6,055 bases of DNA from Coriobacteriia bacterium (GCA_003509825.1 DOMT01000072.1:6436-12490), one strand, 5' to 3'. Shown: positions 1 through 6,055, counted from the stretch's first letter. Notes: generated by a model not told the origin, from the sequence alone. Program-made: numbers and translations.

Positions 1-600
1 CCCTAAGGAGAAGTATACCGCGAGTGCCGCAACGTTGGTGAGCAAATTGATGAGCTTCGAGTTACCCGCCGCCTTAAGGAAATTGAAGCCGAAAAGCACC
101 GAGGTGATAATGAGAAAGGAGCCGGTGCCGGGGCCGAAAAACCCGTCATACACCGCAATGCAGAAAGCTATACCCAAAAAGATCAGGTGCTGTCTGCGGC
201 TGAGTTGCTTTGTGCACGCCTGTTCTTTTGCGTCTTTTTTAAAAAACGTGTATACGGCAACAAGCACCAAAAGCACCAACACGAGGGGTCGCAGCACCTC
301 GGACGACACAAACTGGAGCACGTAGGCTCCCAGTGCCGCACCGACAAGCGCCAGCGGCGCCACCTTGAGTATGAGGTGATAATCAACTTCTTTTTGTTTG
401 AGGAATTTATATGAACTGGCCACGAGACCGAAAAATGCCGAAAGTTTGTTGGTGGCGATGGCGATGTGCGGAGGAAGCCCGACAAAGAGCAGCGCAGGCA
501 CCGACACAAGCCCTCCTCCCCCAACGGCGGCATCGATAAAAGCCGCAAGAAAGCCGAAGCTCACTAAGATTGCGATGCTGTTAAAACCAAGCTCTTCCAC
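1..600 (-). CDS. TauE/SafE-family (YfcA-like) membrane permease, N-terminal part
   Basis: Integral membrane carrier of the TauE/SafE (DUF81) family. Some members export sulfite or organosulfur anions, but the substrate of YfcA-type members is unknown, so none is assigned. I read 200 residues from a GTG at 600; the gene runs off the window, and roughly 50-60 C-terminal residues are missing against E. coli YfcA. Both family repeats are visible. The first has FIDAAVGGGGLVSVPALL at about 21-38 and ATNKLSAFFG at 49-58. The second has YDGFFGPGTGSFLI at 151-164 and GFNFLKAAGNSKLINLLTN at 171-189. Hydrophobic segments lie near 8-25, 28-42, 77-97, 103-120, 138-150 and 157-171. The GTG is chosen because an in-frame TAG lies nine codons upstream (625-627) and the first membrane helix follows directly. 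Its ribosome site is weak (GAGAG about 10 nt upstream). It lies 103 nt past frdB, beyond a hairpin, so co-transcription is uncertain. Confidence 0.85.
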   Translation of the reverse strand, partial: MEELGFNSIAILVSFGFLAAFIDAAVGGGGLVSVPALLFVGLPPHIAIATNKLSAFFGLVASSYKFLKQKEVDYHLILKVAPLALVGAALGAYVLQFVSSEVLRPLVLVLLVLVAVYTFFKKDAKEQACTKQLSRRQHLIFLGIAFCIAVYDGFFGPGTGSFLIITSVLFGFNFLKAAGNSKLINLLTNVAALAVYFSLG

Positions 601-636
601 GGTCCTACCGCTCTCTTGTTTTTCCTACGGATAGGA

Positions 637-682
637 GCTTGCCTCGCACCCACCCATTACAACCATGGGTGGGTGCGAAAGC
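637..682 (-). terminator. Strong hairpin after frdB, possible terminator or 3'-end stabiliser
   Basis: A perfect 14-bp inverted repeat (644-657 with 665-678) closes a 7-nt loop. A further 4 bp (637-640 with 679-682) pair across a 3-nt bulge. It begins about 20 nt past the frdB stop in the direction of transcription. No run of U follows on either strand, so a classic intrinsic terminator is not supported. It may mark the operon's 3' end through Rho or RNA processing, protect the frd message from 3' decay, or lower read-through into the permease gene. The rest of 601-703 shows no gene and no good promoter. Confidence 0.5.
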
Positions 683-703
683 GAGTCCCTCTTATGGCAC
701 CGG

Positions 704-1459
704 CTAGAAGCTGCCGAGCATGTTTTTGAACGATTGAATGGTCGTCTTCCTGTTGAGGTCGGCGATCGACGTGGTAAGAGGAATGCTCTTGGGGCATACC
801 TCCACACAGTTTTGCGAGTTACCGCAAGAGGTGATGCCACCCGACTTCATAATCTCGCTCAGACGCACCTCTTTACTCATCTCACCGGTGGGATGGGCAT
901 TGAACAAACGCACCTGGGAGATGGAAGCGGGGCCCATGAAGTTAGACTTGGCATTGACGTTGGGGCAAGCTTCCGCGCAGCAGCCGCAGGTCATGCACTT
1001 AGAGAGCTCATAGGCCCATTTTCTCGTCCTCTCGGGCATGCGGGGCCCGGAACCGAGATCGAAGATACCGTCGATCTCAATCCAGGCATGCACCTTTTTG
1101 AGTGCATCGAAGAGTTGCTCACGGTCTACCATCAGGTCTCTTACCAAAGGAAAGGTACTGAGGGGTGCCAGGTGGATAGGCTGCGAAAGATTGTCTATCA
1201 AAGCGGCACAGGCCTGACGAGGCTTGCCGTTGATAAGCATGGAGCAGCTGCCGCACACCTCTTCGAGGCACACGCTCTCCCAGATAACCGGTTCGGTTTT
1301 TTTACCGGCTGCATTTATGGGGTTTTTGCGAATCTCCATCAAAGCAGCCGTAACGTTCATGTTGGGCTGATACGGGATGGCAAACTCCTCGGTGTAAGAA
1401 GAAGATTCAGGCCCTGCCTGACGCTTGATGATTAAGCGAATTTCTTTTTGTGCTGCCAT
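704..1459 (-). CDS. frdB: Fumarate reductase/succinate dehydrogenase iron-sulfur subunit
   Basis: A 251-residue iron-sulfur subunit that carries electrons between the flavoprotein and the haems of the membrane cytochrome b, on the cytoplasmic face. The N-terminal ferredoxin-like domain binds [2Fe-2S] through C64, C69, C72 and C84 (VCLEEVCGSCSMLINGKPR region). The C-terminal domain has C155, C158, C161 and C222 for [4Fe-4S], and C165, C212 and C218 for [3Fe-4S]. The spacing of these seven equals that of E. coli SdhB, shifted by six. The segment NAHPTGEMSKEVRL and the overall sequence follow Bacillus SdhB closely. The ATG directly abuts the frdA stop (TAA-ATG), with GAGGAG 9 nt upstream, so translation is probably coupled. 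It is the last gene of the frdCAB block and is followed by a hairpin. The sequence alone cannot fix the reaction direction. The frd symbol rests on the aspA and dcu context, and sdhB is an equally valid name. Confidence 0.95.
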   Translation of the reverse strand: MAAQKEIRLIIKRQAGPESSSYTEEFAIPYQPNMNVTAALMEIRKNPINAAGKKTEPVIWESVCLEEVCGSCSMLINGKPRQACAALIDNLSQPIHLAPLSTFPLVRDLMVDREQLFDALKKVHAWIEIDGIFDLGSGPRMPERTRKWAYELSKCMTCGCCAEACPNVNAKSNFMGPASISQVRLFNAHPTGEMSKEVRLSEIMKSGGITSCGNSQNCVEVCPKSIPLTTSIADLNRKTTIQSFKNMLGSF

Positions 1460-3214
1460 TTATTTCTTCTCCTCTTTTGCCTTGGAATAATCACGCTTGC
1501 GGGGTTCGATCAACGAGATATCCACCTCTTCGTATGAGAGTTTCGGCCCGTTGCTTGCAGGGTCATAGGTGGCAATGGTTGTTTTGAGCCACTCGGCATC
1601 GTTGCGCTCGGGGAACTCCGGCTTGTAGTGCGACCCACGGCTTTCGTTACGGTTGAGGGCACCGAGTGTGATGATCTTGGCAAGATCGATCATTCCCCCG
1701 AGCTGACGGATAAAGGGCGCATTGGTGTTGCACCATGCAGAGGTATCTGTGATACCCACGTTTTTAAAGCGCTCGGAGAACTCTCCGAGCTTTTCATAGG
1801 TCTCGGAAAGTCTTGCGTTTTCCCTCACCACCGTCACGTTCTCGGTCATAAGCTCGCCGAGCTCCTGGTGAAGAACGTAGGGGTTCTCCTTACCCTTGAG
1901 GGCGAGAATGCCGTTGTATTCATCTTGGTCTTTCTTCAGCGCCGCCTCATATACCGAAGAGCTCGCTACGCTCCCGGAAAGACCCTGCGCGTAGGAGATA
2001 GCCTCGGGACCGGCAGCCAAACCGCCGTATACGGCAGAGAGCAGGGAGTTGGCGCCCAAGCGGTTTGCGCCGTGCTGCGAGTAGTCACACTCGCCGGCAG
2101 CATAGAGGCCGGGGATATTGGTTTGCTGCTTGATGTCAACCCAAAGACCACCCATGGAGTAGTGCACGCCCGGAAAGATCATCATAGGCACCTTGCGGGG
2201 ATCCTCGCCGACGAAGCGCTCGTAAATCTCGATGATGCCGCCCAGCTTGTTATCGAGCTCGGCAGCATCGATGTGCGAGAGGTCGAGATATACCACGTTT
2301 TGGCCGTCAACGCCCAGCTTTTGCCTTACGCACACATCGAATATCTCGCGTGCAGCAATGTCGCGGGGCACCAGATTGCCGTAAGCGGGGTATTTTTCCT
2401 CAAGAAAGTACCAGGGCTTACCATCTTTATAGGTCCACACACGGCCACCTTCACCACGAGCAGACTCGCTCATAAGGCGATTTTTATCGGTACCGGGAAT
2501 GGCGGTGGGATGAATCTGGATAAACTCACCGTTGGCATAGAGTGCGCCTTGACGATACAGCTTTGCGGCAGCATACCCGGTATTGATGGTGGAGTTGGTG
2601 GATTTACCGAAGACGGCACCCAGGCCACCCGTTGCGATGATTACCGCACCGGCGCGAAACGCTTTTATCTCCATGGTAGCAAGGTTTTGAGCGGTAATAC
2701 CGCAGCACACGCCCTCATCTATGATTGCGGAGACGAACTCCCAGCCTTCGTACTTGGTAACGAGGCCCTTAGCCTCAAGGCGGCGCACCTGCTCATCGAG
2801 AGCGTAGAGCAGCTGCTGACCCGTGGTTGCGCCGGCAAAAGCGGTTCTGCGATGGCGCGTGCCGCCGAAGCGACGAAAGTCCAACAAGCCTTCGGGTGTT
2901 CTGTTAAACATAACACCCATGCGGTCAAACATGTTGATGATCTTCGGTGCAGCCTCAACCATAGCCTTAACCTGAGGCTGATTGGCAAGAAAGTCGCCGC
3001 CATAGATGGAGTCATCGAAGTGCTCCCACACGGAGTCGTTCTCACCTTTTGTATTCAGCACGGCGTTGATGCCGCCTTGGGCACACGCCGAGTGTGATCT
3101 TTTTACGGGCACGAGGGAGAAAAGGTCTACCGTTCCCCCTGCCTCAACGATCTTCAGGGTCGCCATCAGGCCTGCAAGGCCGCCGCCGACCACCGAGATT
3201 CTCTTATTGCTCAT
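1460..3214 (-). CDS. frdA: Fumarate reductase/succinate dehydrogenase flavoprotein subunit
   Basis: The 584-residue catalytic subunit interconverts fumarate and succinate at a covalently bound FAD in the cytoplasm. A Rossmann motif, VVGGGLAG, sits at 8-15. The FAD-linking histidine is H41 in RSHSACAQGGINA. Dicarboxylate-binding and catalytic residues typical of the family are all present: H235 (IQIHPTAIP), E250 and R253 (SESARGEGG), R284 (LVPRDIAARE, proton-delivery arginine), H351 (HYSMGG) and R385 (HGANRLGANS). The C-terminal part keeps TLGALNRNESRGSHYKP and ends in a charged tail. Length and sequence match Bacillus SdhA (about 586 residues) very closely, including long identical stretches in the capping domain. 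The start is supported by AGAGGA 8 nt upstream of the ATG. It lies 21 nt after frdC and abuts frdB. In this neighbourhood the likely physiological direction is fumarate reduction with menaquinol, but that is inference. sdhA would be the name by similarity alone. Confidence 0.96.
   Translation of the reverse strand: MSNKRISVVGGGLAGLMATLKIVEAGGTVDLFSLVPVKRSHSACAQGGINAVLNTKGENDSVWEHFDDSIYGGDFLANQPQVKAMVEAAPKIINMFDRMGVMFNRTPEGLLDFRRFGGTRHRRTAFAGATTGQQLLYALDEQVRRLEAKGLVTKYEGWEFVSAIIDEGVCCGITAQNLATMEIKAFRAGAVIIATGGLGAVFGKSTNSTINTGYAAAKLYRQGALYANGEFIQIHPTAIPGTDKNRLMSESARGEGGRVWTYKDGKPWYFLEEKYPAYGNLVPRDIAAREIFDVCVRQKLGVDGQNVVYLDLSHIDAAELDNKLGGIIEIYERFVGEDPRKVPMMIFPGVHYSMGGLWVDIKQQTNIPGLYAAGECDYSQHGANRLGANSLLSAVYGGLAAGPEAISYAQGLSGSVASSSVYEAALKKDQDEYNGILALKGKENPYVLHQELGELMTENVTVVRENARLSETYEKLGEFSERFKNVGITDTSAWCNTNAPFIRQLGGMIDLAKIITLGALNRNESRGSHYKPEFPERNDAEWLKTTIATYDPASNGPKLSYEEVDISLIEPRKRDYSKAKEEKK
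1469..1474 (-). promoter_or_regulatory. frdB ribosome binding site inside the frdA 3' end
   Basis: GAGGAG lies 9 nt ahead of the frdB ATG and is read as part of the lysine/glutamate-rich last codons of frdA. Ribosomes ending on frdA therefore clear and occupy this site. Together with the abutting stop and start codons, this points to coupled, matched synthesis of the two hydrophilic subunits. Confidence 0.8.
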
Positions 3215-3235
3215 ATTATGCTTCCTCTCACCGAG

Positions 3236-3850
3236 CTACTGGGCAAAAGCAAAAAGCGCTTGCACGCCAAGTGCCGAAAAACCGATAAAAAATAACATCA
3301 GGGCATACTGGGTAAACTTTTGCGACTTGGGCGTCACGGTGATCCCCCAAGTGATCAAAAGCGTCCAGAGACCGTTTGCAAAGTGGAAGAGAACGCATAC
3401 CACACCAACGAGGTACAGGCCGAGAGTGAGAGGATCGGTAACCAAAGCGGCCATCATCTCAAAGTTAGGCTCTGCACCCAAAGCAGCTTGCACCCTTGTA
3501 TCCCAGATGTGCCAGATGACAAAGGCAAAAGCGATAAATCCCGTGACTCTTTGAAAGAAGAAGCCCCAGTTTCTAAAATAACCGTATTTCAAAACGTTCT
3601 GTTTTGCCTTGAGGGCAACGTAAACGCCGTACACTGCGTGAAACAGCAGGGGCACGAAGATAACAAACGTCTCCAGAAAATACCTGAAGGGCAGGTTTGC
3701 CATAATACCGGCGGCAAAGTTATACGCCTCTTCTCCGCCGGTTGCCGAATAGTTCACCAACATGTGAACCATAAGAAACACACCCAGCGGAATAACACCT
3801 GACAATGAGTGCAGTTTGCGCAGGGCGTTTTCCGCCTTACCTTGATTCAT
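3236..3850 (-). CDS. frdC: Fumarate reductase/succinate dehydrogenase di-haem cytochrome b subunit
   Basis: A 204-residue membrane anchor with five predicted transmembrane helices (about 16-35, 57-80, 99-118, 140-163 and 182-202). It exchanges electrons with menaquinone/menaquinol. H29, H71, H114 and H156 match the four axial haem ligands of Bacillus subtilis SdhC (H28, H70, H113, H155), so two b haems are expected. Other shared stretches are LPFRYFLE, FHAVYGVYVA, YFRNWGFF and GITVTPKSQ. This single-subunit, two-haem anchor makes the complex type B, unlike the E. coli FrdCD or SdhCD pairs. The ATG has GAGGAG 7 nt upstream. It is the first gene of the frdCAB block, 85 nt downstream of aspA and past a hairpin. 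Position 154, two residues before H156, is leucine. The Wolinella fumarate reductase has the proton-pathway glutamate (E180) there. Confidence 0.94.
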   Translation of the reverse strand: MNQGKAENALRKLHSLSGVIPLGVFLMVHMLVNYSATGGEEAYNFAAGIMANLPFRYFLETFVIFVPLLFHAVYGVYVALKAKQNVLKYGYFRNWGFFFQRVTGFIAFAFVIWHIWDTRVQAALGAEPNFEMMAALVTDPLTLGLYLVGVVCVLFHFANGLWTLLITWGITVTPKSQKFTQYALMLFFIGFSALGVQALFAFAQ

Positions 3851-3883
3851 ATTCTAGCTCCTCTTTCGTGTAAGTAAACGACG

Positions 3884-3922
3884 CCTTGTAGGCGCGCATC
3901 CGAAAGGGAGCGGCCTACAAGG
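3884..3922 (-). repeat. Inverted repeat between aspA and frdC (hairpin)
   Basis: A perfect 10-bp pair (3884-3893 with 3913-3922, CCTTGTAGGC arms) encloses a region that can pair further. Bases 3895-3897 pair with 3910-3912, and 3899-3901 pair with 3907-3909. The transcript from the minus strand would form a long hairpin starting about 13 nt past the aspA stop and ending about 20 nt before the frdC ribosome site. After the stem come only scattered U residues (CGUCGUUUAC), so full termination looks unlikely. Partial termination, RNA processing, or protection of the upstream message are possible roles. No credible promoter was seen in this 85-nt gap. Confidence 0.7.
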
Positions 3923-3935
3923 TAATTGCTACGTC

Positions 3936-5357
3936 TTATTTCTTCAATAGCTCTTTGCCGGCGATACCGGGGTGAGTCATCTCGAGCGGATGCAAGATGA
4001 TGTCGAGCTCCTCGCTGGTGAGCACGCCCTTCTCAAGCGCCAGCATGCGCACGGGACGCTTGGTGGCGATGGCCTCTTTGGCGATTGCGGCAGCGGTCTC
4101 ATAACCTACATGGGGGTTGATGGCAGTGATAACACCCACGCTGTTATCAACGTACTCCTGCATTCTCTCCTCGTTGGCAGTAATACCCTCAAGACAGTGC
4201 GTCCTAAAGACGGTAAACACGTTAGACATGATGGAGATGGATTGCAGCAGGTTAAACACCAATACGGGCTCCATAACGTTGAGCTCGAACTGGCCGGCCT
4301 CGCAGGCAAGAGTGATGGCGAGGTCGTTACCGGCCACCTGGAAGGCAGACTGGTTGAGCACCTCGGCCATAACAGGATTAACCTTACCGGGCATAATGGA
4401 AGAGCCGGGCTGACGGGGAGGCAGATTGATCTCGCCCAGACCGCAGCGGGGGCCGGAAGCCATCATACGCAGATCATTCATGATCTTCGAAAGAGCCATC
4501 ATGCAGTTCTTGAGAACCGAGGAGACCTCCATGTAACAATCGGTATTTTGGGTTCCATCAACCAAATTGGACGCGCGCTTGATGGGCATGCCGCTGTACT
4601 CGGCAAGATACTCAACTGCTTTTTCGATGTATTCGGGGTCGGCGTTGAGACCGGTACCTACTGCCGTTGCACCCATATTGACCTCATAGAGATGCTCGCG
4701 GGCAGCCTTGACGCGCTCGATGTAACGCTCCACTACGAGAGCGTAGGCCTCAAACTCCTGTCCCAAACAAATGGGCACGGCATCCTGCAGGTGGGTACGA
4801 CCCATCTTGATCATGCCGCTGAACTCTTCTGCCTTGTTGCCGAACTCGGCATGCAAGGCCTCCATGGCAACGAGCAGGCTCTCGATGCGTGCAAGCGCCG
4901 CAAGGTGAATGGCGGTAGGAAAGGAGTCGTTGGTGGACTGCGCCATGTTTACGTGCGAGTTGGGGCTGATGATCTTGTAGTTGCCCTTTTCTTCGCCGAT
5001 GATCTCGAGTGCGCGATTGGCGATAACCTCGTTGGTGTTCATGTTAACCGAGGTGCCTGCACCACCCTGAATGGGGTCGGTGATAAACTGGTCGTGCAGC
5101 TTACCCTCGAGAATCTCGTCGGCAGCAGCCATGATGGCGGCAGAGACCTTCTCGTCCAAGATACCGATCTCACAGTTTGCACGAGCGGCGGCCTTTTTAA
5201 CCAAAGCCATCGCATTGATCAGTGCGCTGTCGATGCGGTATCCCGTGATGGGGAAGTTATCCACGGCGCGCATGGTCTGTACGCCGTAGTAGGCCTCTGC
5301 AGGCACTTCCTTCTCTCCGAGAAAATCCTTTTCTATACGGTAGTTCTCAGTTGTCAT
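3936..5357 (-). CDS. aspA: Aspartate ammonia-lyase (aspartase)
   Basis: Cytoplasmic enzyme that splits L-aspartate into fumarate and ammonia; active as a homotetramer in this superfamily. It has 473 residues, against about 478 in E. coli AspA. The superfamily signature GSSIMPGKVNP is at 318-328. It holds the catalytic-base serine S319 and K325, equivalent to S318 and K324 of Bacillus YM55-1 aspartase. The other substrate contacts also line up one residue later than in that enzyme: T102, S141, T142, T188 and H189. The N-terminal YRIEKDFLGEKEVPAEAYYG (6-25) and the later NPVMAEVLNQ and ELNVMEPV favour aspartase over class II fumarase. The frame stays open 24 codons further upstream, but the ATG at 5357 has AAGGAG just ahead and gives the family's usual N-terminus. 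Upstream dcu and downstream frdCAB place the product fumarate directly into respiration. Confidence 0.95.
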   Translation of the reverse strand: MTTENYRIEKDFLGEKEVPAEAYYGVQTMRAVDNFPITGYRIDSALINAMALVKKAAARANCEIGILDEKVSAAIMAAADEILEGKLHDQFITDPIQGGAGTSVNMNTNEVIANRALEIIGEEKGNYKIISPNSHVNMAQSTNDSFPTAIHLAALARIESLLVAMEALHAEFGNKAEEFSGMIKMGRTHLQDAVPICLGQEFEAYALVVERYIERVKAAREHLYEVNMGATAVGTGLNADPEYIEKAVEYLAEYSGMPIKRASNLVDGTQNTDCYMEVSSVLKNCMMALSKIMNDLRMMASGPRCGLGEINLPPRQPGSSIMPGKVNPVMAEVLNQSAFQVAGNDLAITLACEAGQFELNVMEPVLVFNLLQSISIMSNVFTVFRTHCLEGITANEERMQEYVDNSVGVITAINPHVGYETAAAIAKEAIATKRPVRMLALEKGVLTSEELDIILHPLEMTHPGIAGKELLKK

Positions 5358-5361
5358 ATTG

Positions 5362-5367
5362 CTCCTT
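5362..5367 (-). promoter_or_regulatory. aspA ribosome binding site
   Basis: AAGGAG sits 4 nt before the ATG at 5357. It decides the start: the alternative GTG at 5429 lies inside the arm of the upstream hairpin, lacks such a site, and would add a basic 24-residue leader not found in aspartases. Confidence 0.85.
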
Positions 5368-5393
5368 ACTTTACTTTTACTTATAACGCGCAA

Positions 5394-5430
5394 AGTGGTC
5401 CGGAAGGGACGCGTCCGCTTCCGGACCACT
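5394..5430 (-). terminator. Strong hairpin between dcu and aspA
   Basis: A perfect 13-bp inverted repeat (5394-5406 with 5418-5430, AGTGGTCCGGAAG arms). The inner bases GGAC (5407-5410) and GTCC (5413-5416) can extend the stem with one base bulged. It starts 11 nt past the transporter stop. In the transcript only UUG and then a GC-rich stretch follow the stem, so the U-tract of an intrinsic terminator is poor. Partial termination or a processing and stability element between the transporter and aspA messages fits better. The remaining bases up to aspA are an A/T-rich GTAAA-like stretch and the ribosome site. Confidence 0.55.
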
Positions 5431-5441
5431 CAAAACCGGTG

Positions 5442-6055
5442 CTACATGGGCAGCACGATCATGCTGAGGCCTATACCTATGACCACTGCACCAACCGTGG
5501 CAACCAAGCCGGGAACCATAAAGCTATGGTTGAGGATGTACTTACCGATACGGGTGGTACCGGTTCTATCGAAGTTGATTGCTGCAACAACGGTGGGATA
5601 GTTGGGGATGAAGAAGTAACCGTTAACAGCCGGGAACATAGCAATGAGTAGCGCGGGGTTGATGCCCAGGGTAATACCGAGCGGCATAAGCGTTCTCACC
5701 GTGGCGGCCTGACTGTACAGCAGGATGGAGAGTGCGAAGAGGGCAACGGCAAGCAACCAAGGTGCTGCGGTAACCAGATCGGCAATGGAGGTATTAACAA
5801 ACTCGGCGTTACCTTTGAAGAAGGTGTCACCCATCCACGCGATACCGAAGATGGCGATAACCGCAGTCATACCGGCTTGGAATACGCTACCGTTGGTAAC
5901 ATCGGATGCTTTGGGCCTGCACACAATCAGGATGGCGGCGGCAATGGTGAGCATGATAACCTCGATGGCAACGGGCATACCCATACGGGTAAACTTCTCC
6001 TCGATGGTCCAGCCGGGGCGAAGGAACTCAAAGGAGCCCATCAATACAACCATAA
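5442..6055 (-). CDS. Anaerobic C4-dicarboxylate transporter, DcuA/DcuB family, C-terminal part
   Basis: Inner-membrane carrier of the Dcu family, which takes up aspartate, fumarate or malate, commonly in exchange for succinate, during anaerobic growth. About 204 C-terminal codons are present. The gene is open at the window edge, and roughly 230-240 residues are missing from a family length near 430-445. Methionine codons near the edge should not be taken as the start. Recognisable family stretches are GIAWMGDTFFKG, PWLLAVALF, LLYSQAATVRTLMP, IPNYPTVVAAINFDRTGTT and RIGKYILNHSFMVPG. Hydrophobic helices lie near window-protein residues 26-45, 59-76, 97-114, 125-149 and 178-200. The LLYSQAAT and RIGKY parts resemble E. 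coli DcuA, while NGYFFIPNYP and FDRTGTT look more like DcuB, so I assign the family but not the paralogue. It lies 84 nt upstream of aspA and would supply aspartate to AspA and export the succinate made by the reductase. Confidence 0.9.
   Translation of the reverse strand, partial: MVVLMGSFEFLRPGWTIEEKFTRMGMPVAIEVIMLTIAAAILIVCRPKASDVTNGSVFQAGMTAVIAIFGIAWMGDTFFKGNAEFVNTSIADLVTAAPWLLAVALFALSILLYSQAATVRTLMPLGITLGINPALLIAMFPAVNGYFFIPNYPTVVAAINFDRTGTTRIGKYILNHSFMVPGLVATVGAVVIGIGLSMIVLPM

Larger units (their letters stand above)
704..6055 (-). other. Putative dcu-aspA-frdCAB gene cluster (aspartate-to-succinate module)
   Basis: Five same-strand genes encode successive steps: dicarboxylate exchange, deamination of aspartate to fumarate, and menaquinol-dependent fumarate reduction. 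No promoter-like pair of hexamers was found in the two inner gaps, so transcription probably enters from beyond 6055. The two hairpins inside the cluster could still set unequal levels of the three blocks. No binding site for an FNR-like regulator (TTGAT-N4-ATCAA) is visible in the gaps. The operon status is inferred from order and spacing. Confidence 0.65.

Noticed and set aside
183..548. A 121-codon minus-strand frame over the permease gene, and the shorter plus-strand frames there.
   Set aside because: Another frame reads through without a stop from 600 to the window edge and encodes clear TauE/SafE repeats, so these are shadows and the permease is not broken.
623..636. Small TCCTA/TAGGA hairpin with a 4-nt loop ahead of the permease start.
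   Set aside because: Only 5 bp, expected by chance at this length, and the sequestered AGGA is too far from the GTG to act as its ribosome site.
665..678. TGTAAT-like -10 within the frdB-permease hairpin as a promoter for the permease.
   Set aside because: The hexamer near the loop has no matching -35, and the sequence is fully explained by the 14-bp inverted repeat.
665..1435. A 256-codon plus-strand frame opposite frdB whose ATG sits in the arm of the 637-682 hairpin.
   Set aside because: It mirrors the frdB coding region, has no ribosome site, and its product resembles no known protein.
1628..3097. A 489-codon open frame on the plus strand opposite frdA.
   Set aside because: It lies entirely within a flavoprotein gene whose catalytic residues are all conserved. 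The antisense product has no recognisable domain and no supported start.
5380..5385. TATAAG on the minus strand as a -10 element for an aspA promoter.
   Set aside because: No -35-like hexamer lies 16-18 nt upstream, where the hairpin arm sits instead, and the start would leave only a very short leader. A weak promoter cannot be excluded.
5358..5429. A 24-residue basic N-terminal extension of AspA.
   Set aside because: The longer start is a GTG inside the dcu-aspA hairpin. A good ribosome site and the family's normal N-terminus both point to the ATG at 5357.
3972..5651. A 559-codon open frame on the plus strand, antisense to aspA and part of dcu.
   Set aside because: It starts at a GTG without a ribosome site, runs across two unrelated genes and a hairpin, and its His/Gly-rich product shows no family motif. 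The minus-strand genes beneath it are certain, so this is a codon-bias shadow.

Overview
The window holds one anaerobic energy module, all genes on the minus strand, followed by an unrelated-looking membrane carrier. In transcription order (right to left) it contains: the C-terminal half of a DcuA/DcuB-type C4-dicarboxylate transporter (5442-6055, cut by the window edge), aspartate ammonia-lyase aspA (3936-5357), a three-subunit fumarate reductase/succinate dehydrogenase in the order cytochrome b, flavoprotein, iron-sulfur protein (3236-3850, 1460-3214, 704-1459), and the N-terminal 200 residues of a TauE/SafE-family (YfcA-like) permease (1-600, cut by the window edge).

The genes form a pathway. 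Dcu carriers take up aspartate or fumarate in exchange for succinate. AspA turns aspartate into fumarate and ammonia. The membrane reductase then uses fumarate as electron acceptor for menaquinol, giving succinate that Dcu can export. Every genuinely needed catalytic, FAD-linking, Fe-S and haem ligand that I looked for is present, so the enzymes look functional.

Layout: frdC, frdA and frdB are tightly packed (21 nt, then 0 nt with stop and start abutting). The other junctions are longer (84, 85 and 103 nt), and each holds a strong inverted repeat without a clear U-tract. Two of these hairpins share an inner sequence block. No convincing promoter was found inside the window. The main promoter is probably upstream of dcu, beyond base 6055.

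Organism: a bacterium with mid-range GC (about half or slightly above, by eye) and an anaerobic, fumarate-respiring lifestyle. The reductase subunits resemble the Bacillus-type (type B, one di-haem cytochrome b) enzymes very closely. This fits a Bacillota member such as a Negativicute, or an anaerobic actinobacterium such as a Coriobacteriia member. The sequence alone does not let me choose.

I did not find an undescribed defence, mobile or RNA system. No tRNA, rRNA, CRISPR, insertion sequence or phage feature is visible. The items worth a second look are the hairpin set, the shared hairpin core, and the energetic mode of the reductase.
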